In this document: piece after piece, positions 8,598-17,596 of the stretch
How positions within the stretch are numbered: position 1 is the first letter of the stretch
Layout: each line of letters starts with the position of its first letter
Source: Parerythrobacter_A sp963799315
GTDB lineage: Bacteria; Pseudomonadota; Alphaproteobacteria; Sphingomonadales; Sphingomonadaceae
Direction: 5' to 3'
Assembly: GCA_963799315.1 (NCBI GenBank)
Contig: CAWCWP010000001.1
Location: 1,426,001-1,490,000, forward strand
Length of the DNA stretch: 64,000 bases
Position numbers and translations under genes: made by a program
Notes under the pieces: model-generated
Databases searched by the model: none
Told to the model about the DNA's origin: nothing
The model's input: the letters and a program-made list of their open reading frames with translations, nothing else

Positions 8598-9707
8598 TCC
8601 CACCCGACCTGCGCGAAGAACACGGCGAAGAAGGCGTCGATCACGATCACGGCGAAGATGCCCGCGACCACCGCCTTGGTGGTGCGCTTGCCGACTTCTT
8701 CGGAATTCCCCTCGACCTGCATACCGTGATAGCAGCCCGCCAGCGCGATGATGAGGCCGAACACCGGTGCCTTTATCATGCCGACCCACAGATCGTATGT
8801 CGGGACGACATCCTTGATCCGTTCGAGAAATGTCAGGAACGGAATGCCCAGCGCCACATCGGCGATGACCGCGCCGCCTACGATCGCGACGACGCTGGCA
8901 TAGAAAGCCCAGCAGCACCATCATGAACACGCAGGCCAGAATGCGCGGGATCACCAGCGCTTCTATCGGGGCGATGCCGATGGTGCGCATCGCATCGACT
9001 TCCTCGGTCAGCTTCATGGTGCCGATCTGCGCCGCGAAAGCCGAGCCGCTGCGGCCCGCGACCATGATCGCGGTCATCAGCACGCCCAGCTCGCGCAGGG
9101 TGATGCGACCGACAAGGTTCACGGTCAGCGTCTCGGCCCCGAACTGCGATAGCTGCGCCGCGCCCTGTTGCGCGATGACGATGCCGATAAGGAAGCTCAT
9201 CAGCCCGACGATGGGCAGCGCGCTGACGCCGACCAGCTCCATCTGCCGCACCAGCGCCTTGCCGCGGAACCGGCTGGGCCGCCGGATGATCGACCCGAAG
9301 GCAAGGATGATCTGGCCGAGGAAGCCGATGATGCGCAGGAAGCCCCGCCCGGCCTCGAACATCATCTCGCCGACCGCGATGGGCACCCGCTGCCACACCG
9401 GCAGGCGCGGTGCGGCGATGGCGGCATCGTTGCCCGCCGTCTGCACCGCTGCCAGCAGGCGCGATGCCCGTTCGTCCGCACCGGTAATCTGCGCCTCCAG
9501 CCGCGAGGCGGTGGAGCAGGCGATATAGGCGCCGACCGTATCGATTTCGCTGACTTCGGACAGGTCGATGGTGCCGACCGGCTCTTTGATATCGCGCAAC
9601 GCGCCGTCGACATTGCCGACCGACGAGACGAGATACGGCCCGGACAGCGCCAGCCGCGCCGCGCCGGTGTCCGTCTCCTCGATCCTGAAAGCTGCGCCGC
9701 CCTGCAT
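8594..9707 (-). CDS. mlaE: MlaE-type permease with N-terminal STAS-like domain (one frame break)
   Basis: An N-terminal STAS-like region (about 1-110, IDLSEVSEIDTVGAYIA) precedes a MlaE permease domain with VSALPIVGLMSFLIGIVIAQ, LTVNLVGRITLRELG and GRSGSAFAAQIGTMKLTEEV. The frame breaks near 8905 (AAA on plus where AA fits); beyond it the sequence continues FYASVVAIVGG to the end AVFFAQVGWE. The product is about 370 residues. ATG 9707 is preferred over an upstream ATG at 9743 because family members start just before the STAS region. It heads the mlaE-F-D-lipoprotein operon, divergent from valS. Confidence 0.88.
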
Positions 9708-9820
9708 GGTTCGCGCTATGCTAGCAAAGACCGCACACGACAAGGGGCGGATTTCTGGCGGACCACCATCGCTTTGCGCGTTGCCAACCCCCTGCCTGCG
9801 CTGGCAAGGCGCGCAGCATC

Positions 9821-12800
9821 ATGACCGAACCCGACCACACCGCGTCCCTGGACACCACCTTCGACCCTGCCGCCATCGAGGCGAAATGGTATGCCCATTG
9901 GGAAAACAACGGCCTGTTCCGCCCCGAACGCGGCGATGCGGAATCCTTCACCATCGTCAACCCGCCGCCCAACGTCACGGGCAGCCTGCATATCGGCCAC
10001 GCGCTGGACAATACCTTGCAGGATATCGTCGTCCGTTACGAACGGATGCGCGGCAAGGATGCGCTGTGGGTCGTCGGCACCGACCATGCCGGCATCGCCA
10101 CGCAGATGGTGGTGGAACGCCGGATGGAAGCCGCGGGCGAGAAGCGCACCGATTTCACGCGCGAAGAGTTCGTCGAAAAGGTATGGGACTGGAAACGGAC
10201 AAGCGGCGGCACCATCACCAACCAGCTGCGGCGGCTAGGCTGTTCGATGGACTGGTCCAGAGAGCAGTTCACGATGGACCCGCATTTCAGCGAGGCGGTG
10301 GTCCATACATTCGTGAAGCTCTACAATGACGGGCTGATCTATCGCGACAAGCGGCTGGTGAACTGGGACCCGAAGCTCAAGACCGCAATCAGCGATCTCG
10401 AAGTCGAGACGCGCACGATGGCCGGATCGTTCTGGCACTTCCGCTATCCGCTGGCAGACGCCGTTCTGACCGACGCGGGCGCGGATCATATCGTGGTCGC
10501 CACCACCCGCCCCGAAACGCTGCTGGCCGATATGGCTGTGGCGGTGCATCCAAGCGACGAACGCTATGCCAGCGTGGTCGGCAAGCATGTCGAATTGCCG
10601 ATCACCGGACGGCGCGTGGCCATCGTGGCAGACGAACATGCCGATCCGGAACTGGGCAGCGGCGCAGTGAAGATCACGCCGGGCCACGACTTTAACGATT
10701 TCGAAGTCGGCAAGCGCTCCGGCATTGCGGCGGGCGACATGCTCAACATGCTCGATGCCGAGGCGCGCGTGGTGCAGACGGCGGACGGGCTGGTGCCAGA
10801 CGCGCTGCTCGGCCTCGACCGGTTCGATGCGCGCAAGCAGGTCGTGGCGCTGATGAAGGACGCGGGCCTACTGATCCCGCATGTCGCCAGGACAAAAAAA
10901 GGCGAGGAAGTCGAACACGACGCCGAACCCCGCCAGATCGCCACGCCTTATGGCGACCGGGGCGGCGTGGTGATCGAACCGTGGCTGACGGACCAGTGGT
11001 ATGTCGATGCGGAAAAGCTGGCCGTCGCGCCGATTGCGGCGGTGAAGGATGGCGATGTCGAAATCGTGCCGAAGACATGGGAGAAGACGTTCTTCAACTG
11101 GATGGAGAATATCCAGCCTTGGTGTGTCTCGCGCCAGTTGTGGTGGGGGCATCGGATCCCGGCTTGGTATGGAACGACTGTTCAGGAAAAGCCTGATCGC
11201 TCGGTCTCCGTGACCGTATTGGCTACAGAGAAGGCTTCGGCTTGGAAACCGTTCGTAGCTAAGTCAGAAAATTCGCGATCAAAGCAGCAGAAGATTTCTA
11301 CAGGCGCAGTTTTGGGCGATCAGGTTCGAATTGAAGTATCATCAACGGGACAAGCGCTGCATCCGGACGACCGAGTTATCTTTGATAACGATGATCGGGT
11401 GATACTGATTAGACTGCACCAAGACACCGACGTCCTCGACACCTGGTTCTCCAGTGCGCTGTGGCCGTTTGCCACGCTGGGCTGGCCGGACGAAACGCCG
11501 CTGCTCGCAAAAGCATTACCCCAACTCATTGCTGGTGTCCGGCTTCGACATCCTGTTCTTTCTGGGATGCACGGATGATGATGATGGGGCATCACCTGAC
11601 GAGTCAGAACCCGTGGCCGCGGCTGTATCTGCACGGGCTGGTGCGCGCGGCGGATGGCTCCAAGATGTCCAAGTCCAAGGGCAATGTCGTCGATCCGCTC
11701 GGCATCATCGAGCAATACGGAGCCGACGCGCTGCGGTTCTTCATGGCGGCGATGGAGAGCCAGGGGCGCGACATCAAGATGGATGACCGCCGGGTGGAGG
11801 GCTATCGCAACTTCGCCACCAAGCTGTGGAACGCGACGCGGTTCTGCCAAGCGAACGGCATCGGCGCGAGCGACACGCTGGCCGCTCCACCCGCGCGGCT
11901 GGCGGCGAACCAGTGGATCATCGGGGAGGTTGCGCAGACGGTGAAGGCGCTGGACGCCGCGATGGCCGACCTGCGGTTCGATGCGGCGGCGGACACGATC
12001 TATCACTTCGTCTGGGACCGGTTCTGCGACTGGTATCTGGAGCTGATCAAGCCGGTGTTCGGTCCTCCCCCATCGGGGGAGGGGGACCATTCGCAGGATG
12101 GTGGAGGGGCACATTCGGCCCCGCACCACGCCGACAGTGCCCCTCCACCCCCCGCAAGCGCGGGCGGTCCCCCTCCCCGGCAAGCCGGGGAGGATTGGTC
12201 CCCAATCTCCGAAACACGCGCCGTGGCAGGGTGGGCGCTCGACCAGATCCTCGTGATGCTGCACCCATTCATGCCGTTCATCACGGAGGACTTGTGGCAC
12301 GCGCAAGGCGCCAATGCAGGGGGGCGCCCCTACGAACTCATCGTCGCCAAATGGCCCGAACCGCGCGCCGATGTGTCCAAGGATGCGACCGACGCCATCG
12401 ACTGGGTTATCGCGCTGACCACGGCGGTGCGCAGCGCGAAGAACGAGCTGGGCATTCCGCCCGGCGCGAAGCTGGCGGCGTTTATCGCCGACCCCTCCGA
12501 CGTGGCGGCGCGCACCATCGAACGCAGCAGCGCGGCCATCGAACGGCTCGCGCGCCTGACGCCGCTGACAGTCGGCCCTGCGCCCGACGGTCCGGCAATG
12601 CAGGTCAGCGCCGGATCCGACGTGTTCGTGGTGCCGCTGGAAGGCATTATCGACGTCGCCGCCGAACGCGCGCGGCTGGAAAAGGCGCTGGCGGTTTCTC
12701 GGAAGGAGGCCAAGGCGCTGGAGGGGCGGCTCGGCAACGCGAATTTCGTGGAGCGCGCCAAGCCCGAAGCGGTGGAAAAGGCCCGCACCGACTTCGCCGA

Positions 12801-12852
12801 GCACGGCGCGGAAGCCGAACGGCTGGAAGCAGCGTTGGCGCGGTTGGGGTGA
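9821..12852 (+). CDS. valS: Valyl-tRNA synthetase with an in-frame repeat insertion (two frame breaks)
   Basis: This class I synthetase charges tRNA-Val. The HIGH site is in PPPNVTGSLHIGHAL (about residue 46) and the KMSKS loop is DGSKMSKSKGN. An editing domain lies between them, and a C-terminal coiled coil (ERARLEKALAVSRKEAKALEG) closes the protein. The frame breaks near 11513 (extra G) and near 11560 (extra T). The corrected product is about 1010 residues, longer than the usual 880-950. Two segments account for this: a lower-GC stretch at about 11170-11420, and a palindromic element at 12061-12203 in the anticodon-binding domain. ATG 9821 is chosen because MTEPDHTASLDTTFDPAAIE matches family starts. 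Confidence 0.93.
12061..12203. repeat. Inverted-repeat (RPE-like) element inserted in frame in valS
   Basis: The segment begins directly after codons for WYLELIKPVF and ends just before SETRAVAGWALDQ, a junction that is nearly continuous in ordinary ValRS. Its two halves are imperfect reverse complements: the left runs from GGTCCTCCCCCATCGGGGGA to GGTGGAGGGGCAC, and the right from GTGCCCCTCCACC to a final GGGGAGGATTGGTCCCC. Each half holds its own smaller hairpin. Its translation is Pro/Gly/His/Asp-rich and low-complexity, with no stop. Confidence 0.82.
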
Positions 12853-12855
12853 ATA

Positions 12856-12922
12856 GTCATTGCGAGCGAAGCGAAGCAATCCACCGCCGGAGATGGATTG
12901 CCGCGCTTCGCTCGCAATGACG
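12856..12922. repeat. Palindromic intergenic repeat, family 2 (TCATTGCGAGCGAAGC type)
   Basis: An inverted repeat: GTCATTGCGAGCGAAGCG at the left and CGCTTCGCTCGCAATGAC at the right, with CAATCCACC and GGATTG forming an inner stem. It begins four bases after the valS stop and may act as the transcript 3' hairpin, though no T-run follows. A second copy lies at 34842-34921 behind the rpoH terminator. Confidence 0.8.
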
Positions 12923-13091
12923 GGGCTACTGAGGTATCTTCGTTTTCCTACATCCGAGCATTATGGCATACCGTGCGAATGCGAAAATACCGCCACCTTC
13001 TGTCCTTTTCGCGCCCAAATTTGCCCCCGAAGGCCACACTTTTCCTGCACCCCCGTGAGGCACCGCCTAGAATGCATTTCGTAAACCGAAA

Positions 13092-13134
13092 AATGCGTTC
13101 TGGGCCTAAACTTCCCTCAACTTCCAGCTCCCGG
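13092..13134 (+). repeat. 43-nt conserved element next to queE (copy 1)
   Basis: The pattern is AATGC, six bases, then a 23-nt block starting GGCCTAAACTTCCCTCAACT, one base, G, two bases, CCCGG. The same pattern with the same spacing occurs reverse-complemented at 28573-28615; by my reading 36 of 43 positions agree. Inside the block AACTTCC appears twice, 10 bp apart. The copy ends two bases before the queE ATG and occupies the place where a ribosome-binding site would be expected. Confidence 0.6.
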
Positions 13135-13136
13135 AC

Positions 13137-13872
13137 ATGAATCTGTTCCTTGCCACAACCACACCGGACGAACCGGAAATCTTCGCCTCCGTCCAGGGCG
13201 AAGGGCCGACGGCGGGAGCGCCCTGCACCTTCCTGCGCCTGTCGCGCTGCAACCTTGCCTGCGTGTGGTGCGACACCGCCTATACCTGGCACTTCGATGG
13301 CGACGAGACGCGCCCATCGCGACGGCGCGACTTACGACCGGGCGGCCAATCGCGTTACGCTGCCCGTCGGCGAAGTCGCGCAGCGCATCGAAGCGCTGGG
13401 GCAGGACCGGCTCGTCATCACCGGCGGCGAGCCGTTGTTGCAGGGCGCGGCGCTGGCGCAGCTGCTGGATGCTTTGCCGCCCATGACGGTGGAGGTGGAA
13501 ACCAACGGCACCACAACCGCGCCGCCCGCGCTCGATGCCCATGTGAACCACTACAATGTCAGCCCCAAGCTGGCGCATAGCGGCAACGACGCCGCGCTGG
13601 CGCTACTGCCCGAACGGCTGCGCGCCTATGCGGCGGACCCGCGCGCGGTGTTCAAATTCGTGGTCGCAACGTCCGCCGATGTGGCCGAGGTGGTTGCGCT
13701 GGCCGAGGCACATTCCCTGCCGCCCGCGCGTATCATGCTGATGGGCGAAGGCACCGACAGCGCCACCCTGCGCGCACGGCAGGAATGGCTGGTGCCGCTG
13801 TGCCTGGAACACGGGTTCGCATTGAGCGACCGGCTGCATATCCACCTGTTCGGCGACACGCGCGGGACGTGA
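13137..13872 (+). CDS. queE: 7-carboxy-7-deazaguanine synthase (one frame break)
   Basis: QueE is a radical-SAM enzyme that contracts 6-carboxy-tetrahydropterin to 7-carboxy-7-deazaguanine in queuosine biosynthesis. It carries the QueE cysteine motif CX3CX2C (Cys38, 42 and 45 in CNLACVWC) and the cap sequence EIFASVQGEGPTAGAPCTF. VITGGEPLLQG binds SAM. The frame breaks at 13313-13315 (CCC where CC fits); the corrected product is about 244 residues. It is followed two bases later by the SGNH-like gene. No other queuosine gene is in the window. Confidence 0.9.
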
Positions 13873-13874
13873 TC

Positions 13875-14616
13875 ATGCGCCGCCTCCTGATTGCGGCGGG
13901 CATCGTGTGGGTGGCCGCGTTGCATGGCGTAGCCGTGCTGGCATTCTTCGCGCCGCATGTCCTGCCCTATCAGGGGTGGCGGCTGTCTCTGCCACCGACC
14001 GAACCGACCGCTTACGTCGCGGAGCGGCACCGGATGCTTGTCCACCGCGACGCCAATGCCGAACCGGGCGGCGTCGTGTTGCTGGGCGCAAGCCATCTGG
14101 AAGGGTTCGACCCGGCATTGCTCGCGCATCCGGTGCGCAATTACGCTGCCGGTGGCGATACGCTGCGCAATGCGACCGCGCGGGTGGCCGACTATCCCAA
14201 CCTCGCCACTGCCGATGCCATCGTGGTGCAGGCCGCTTATAACGATCTCGCCCATCGCAATGCCGCCGAAGTGGGGACGGACATGTCATGCAATTCTGGC
14301 GCGTTTACCCGCGCAAGTGCCGGTTATCGTCGTGGGCATGCTGCCGACATCGGTGGCCGAACGCATGGCGCAGGCCGGACCGGTCAACGCTGCCTATCGC
14401 CGCGCCTGTGAAAGCGTGGCACGATGCCGGTATCTCGACCCGATGCGGCTGCTTGGCGCGCGAGACGGCAGTTTGCGCGCCGCGTATGACCGGGGGGACG
14501 GCATCCACCTCAATCGCGCGGGATACCGATCGCTAGCGCAAGGACTGGCACCATTGCTTACGGATGCTGGCGCAGTCACGACCCCTGCGCGCGCCAGCGT
14601 TGTACCGTCCGGTTGA
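13875..14616 (+). CDS. Membrane-anchored SGNH/GDSL-hydrolase-like protein (one frame break)
   Basis: The protein has an N-terminal hydrophobic anchor (LLIAAGIVWVAALHGVAVLAFF) followed by an SGNH-like domain: LLGASHLEGFD (block I with Ser), QAAYNDLAHRN (Asn block) and DGIHLNRAGY (block V with Asp and His). This suggests an esterase or acyl-transfer function in the periplasm on an unknown substrate. The frame breaks near 14275-14282. The rebuilt product is about 246 residues, and its 3' end overlaps the convergent HerA-like gene by about 41 bp. Confidence 0.72.
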
Positions 14617-16397
14617 CCGCCTCTTCCTCGCCACCCGAATTGCTCCACAGGTCGACGAAGCTGGGGTCTTCCGAAGCAGGCCGCTTGACCTCCTCCAGAT
14701 TGTCGAAGCCGACGCGGATGGGAATGGATACACCCTCGCCGCAGATGATGCATTCGCGGTTGCGCAGGGCGGGGATGGAATCGAGGAAGCCGCGCGCCCC
14801 TTCGGGCATGGCGGCCTTCACGAAAGCTTGGTCGCGCTCGTTGTTCAGGCGCATCGAGATGATGGTGCCGCATTGCGACAGCACGCCTTCGGCAAGGTCG
14901 GACGGGCGTTGCGTGATAAGGCCCAGGCTGATGCCGTATTTACGCCCTTCCTTGGCGATGCGCGACAGGATGGTGCCGACGCGAACTGCCGTCGGCCTTG
15001 GCTTCGCTCGGCACGTAACGGTGCGCTTCCTCGCACACCAGCAGGATGGGCCGGGTGCGTTCGTCGCGGCCCCAGATGGCGAAGTCGAACACCAGCCGCG
15101 CCAGCACGGCGACCACGGTGGAGGTAATATCGGACGGCACGCCGGACACATCGATGATGGAAATCGGCTTGCCCCCGCCCGGCATGCGGAACACTCGGCT
15201 GAGGAAGTCCGCCATCGTATCGCCGACCAGCATGCCGGAGAACATGAACTGGTAGCGCGGATCGCTTTTCATCTCGTCCAGCTTGGTCTTGATCCGCATA
15301 TAGGGCGCGGTGTTGGTCGCCTTGTCCAGCTTGCCCATATCGTCCTGGATCGCATTGCTCAGATCGCTCAGCAGATAAGGGATCGGGCTGTCGACGGTGA
15401 TCTTGCCCAGCTGTTCCGCCAACCGGTTCTTGCCGCGCGCCTTCAGCAGGCAGCGCGCCAGAATGTCGCTGTCGGCCTGCCGGTCGTTGCCGGTGCTGGT
15501 CAGCAGCACTTCGCAATGTTCTTCGAAATTCATCAGCCAATACGGCATTTGCAGGTTCGACACATCGAGGATCTGGCCATTGGTCTTGAACGCGGCGGAA
15601 TATTCGCCGTGCGGATCGACCATCACGATATGCCCTTCGGGCGCGGCCTCGCAGATGCGGTGCAGGATCAGCGCCGCGCTGGTGGATTTACCGGTACCGG
15701 TGCTGCCGAGCAGGGCGAAGTGCTTGCCCAGCATCGCGTCGATATACACACCGGCGCGAATATCCTTGGTCGGATAGACGGTGCCGATCTGGATGCTGGA
15801 GCGCCCGTCGCTGGCGTAGATCTGTTTCAGGTCGCGGGTGCTGGCGGGATAGATCATCGCGCCGGGAATGGGGTAACGGGTGACGCCGCGTTTGAAGCTG
15901 GTGATGCGCCCGGTCAGCTTCTCTTCCTTGCCTTCGCCCAGGAAATCGATGTTGGCGAGGATGCCGCCCTTGCCGCGCCGGTCCTGTTTCTGGTTGCGCA
16001 CATTGGCGAGCAGCCAGCTATTGCCGACGCGGATCTTGATCTGGCTGCCGACCTGCCCCGCCAGCGCGATGGAGGGGTCTTCGTCCGCCATGCACTGGTT
16101 GAGACGGTTGAGATCAAGCGCGATCTGCGAACCCGACCCGGCGATTTCCAGCACCACGCCGATGGGCTGGCTGCCAATGTCCGCCAGGGGTGCGGCTGCC
16201 TGTTTGGGCGGCGCCTGCTGTGGCGCGGGCCGGTTTGCCGGCTGTTGTGCAGCCGCCGATTGTCCGGCCGAAGACTGGCCTGCCGAAGACTGGCCTGCCG
16301 AAGACTGGCCAACCGAAGACTGGCCAACCGAAGACTGGCCAACCGAAGACTGGCCAACCGCCGTTTGCATGCCGCCGCCGCTGCTCATGTCGTTCAT
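14576..16397 (-). CDS. HerA-like DUF87 ATPase with GQSS repeat N-terminus (one frame break)
   Basis: The product has about 606 residues. Its N-terminus is a repeat stretch (GQSSV/GQSSA), then a Pro/Gln linker and a beta-barrel-like HAS region (PIGVVLEIAGSGSQIALDL). The RecA-like motor follows, with Walker A LLGSTGTGKST, Walker B ILLVCEEAHRYVP, and a late region QRPSDLAEGVLSQCGT. HerA proteins are hexameric DNA translocases; partners such as NurA are not nearby. The frame breaks near 14985 (extra base, AGTTCGC on the coding strand). Start MNDMSSGGG at 16397 is chosen over an upstream TTG. Confidence 0.85.
16256..16365. repeat. Tandem 15-bp repeat inside the HerA-like gene
   Basis: The unit GAAGACTGGCCAACC (or GAAGACTGGCCTGCC) has exact GAAGACTGG cores at 16270, 16285, 16300, 16315, 16330 and 16345, with a degenerate unit on the 16256-16269 side. 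On the coding strand it encodes a Gly-Gln-Ser-Ser-Val/Ala pentapeptide array. Because the period is a multiple of three, copy-number change would keep the frame. Confidence 0.9.
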
Positions 16398-16465
16398 CGT
16401 GTATGCCCGCAAATAGCCTGAGTTTCCTTGGGAAACGACGTAGCGGTATCAGGGTTAAGATCGCG

Positions 16466-16597
16466 TCAAAGCAACCACGCACGCAGCACCCACGCCACCG
16501 CGCCAAGGACCGTGACGCTGGCAGCCCAGATCGCGGCCATCCACGCCAGCCTGCGCCAGAGCGGCCCTTCGCCCGGCTTGTCAGGCGGCGCGAGCAT
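16466..16597 (-). CDS. DUF2474-type microprotein of the bd-type oxidase operon
   Basis: This is a 43-residue reading frame whose ATG overlaps the cydB stop (TGATG at 16599-16595). It has a short polar start, WRRLAWMAAIW, then one membrane helix (ASVTVLGAVAWVLRAWLL). The pattern W-x-R-R-L-x-W followed by IWAAS and LGAVAW fits DUF2474 proteins found behind cyanide-insensitive quinol oxidase genes, a likely counterpart of CydX. It probably stabilises the oxidase in the inner membrane. Its short length makes it easy to miss. Confidence 0.8.
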   Translation of the reverse strand: MLAPPDKPGEGPLWRRLAWMAAIWAASVTVLGAVAWVLRAWLL

Positions 16598-17596
16598 CAG
16601 TGGTACCCTTCGTGCCCGACCTTGCCGCGAAACACCCAATAGGCCCAGGCGGTATAGCCGATGATGAGCGGCATGGTGATCGCCACCCCGACCAGCATGA
16701 ATATCTGGCTGCTATACGGCGCGGCGGCATCCCAGATCGTCAGCCCCGGCGGCACGACATAGGGCCACATCGTGACGCCCAGCCCCGCCATGCCGAGAAA
16801 GAACAGCAGCAGCGCCAGCCAGAACGGCTTGCTGTGTCGTTCGACCGACAGCGAGCGCAGCAGCAGGATCGCGGTGATGCCGGTCAGGATCGGCACCGGC
16901 GCGGCGAAATAGATTTCCGGCGCGGTCAGCCACCGGTCGGCATATTCCGGGTTCAGCAACAGGTTGTACAGGCTGACCGCGCCCATCAGCACGAAGGTTG
17001 CCCACGCCGCCCTGATCGCCAGCCGCCGCGCATGGTGCTGGCTCGGCCCGTCCAGCTTCCACACCAGCCATGTCGCGCCCAGCAGTGCATAGCCCGCCAC
17101 CGTGCCCAGCCCGGTCAGCAACGTGTAGGGTGTCAGCCAGTCGAACCAGCTGCCCGAATAGGCGCGGCCGGTCACTTCGATACCCTGCAACAAAGCACCC
17201 AGCGTCATGCCCTGCGCCATCGCCGCGACTACCGACCCGCCGGTGAATGCAAAATCCCAGAAGCCGCGATGCGCCGGATCGCGCCAGCGGTATTCGAAGG
17301 CAACGCCGCGAAAGACCAGGCCAAGCAACATGGCGATAATGAGCGGATAGGTCGCGGGCAGTACGACGGCATAGGCAAGCGGGAATGCGGCGAACAGGCC
17401 GCCACCGCCCAGCACCAGCCACGTCTCGTTGCCGTCCCACACCGGTGCGATGGAGTTCATCGCCCGGTCGCGCTCCGGCCCCGCCTCGAATGTCGGGAAC
17501 AGGATACCGATGCCCAAGGTCGAACCCGTCCATCACAACGTAAGCGAACACCGCAAAGGCGATGATGAAGGCCCAGATGACGGTCAGGTCGATCAT
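16597..17596 (-). CDS. cydB: Cytochrome bd-type ubiquinol oxidase subunit II (one frame break)
   Basis: Subunit II of the quinol oxidase pairs with CydA to reduce O2 to water. The N-terminus MIDLTVIWAFIIAFAVFAYVVMDGFDLG and the motifs VWDGNETWLVLGGG, FRGVAFEYR and WPYVVPPGLTIWDAAAP are typical. The protein has about 332 residues with eight or so membrane helices. The frame breaks near 17516 (extra A on plus), between MDGFDL and GIGILFP. The start overlaps the cydA stop (ATGA) and the stop overlaps the DUF2474 start, so all three are coupled. Confidence 0.93.

Noticed and set aside
7665..9743. A natural MlaE-MlaF fusion protein of about 692 residues
   Set aside because: The continuous frame exists only because of the single-base break near 8905. 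The corrected mlaE ends at 8594 with a stop overlapping the mlaF ATG.
10981..11578. valS treated as a pseudogene because the frame breaks
   Set aside because: Two single-base insertions restore a full synthetase with HIGH and KMSKS motifs. The gene is essential and the same error type recurs across the window.
16256..16365. CRISPR-like array
   Set aside because: The period is 15 bp with no spacers, and it lies in frame within a coding gene.
14613..16421. A 602-codon open frame on the plus strand
   Set aside because: It is exactly antisense to the HerA-like gene, whose ATPase motifs are clear. Its translation is low-complexity and has no family features, which is expected opposite GC-rich genes.
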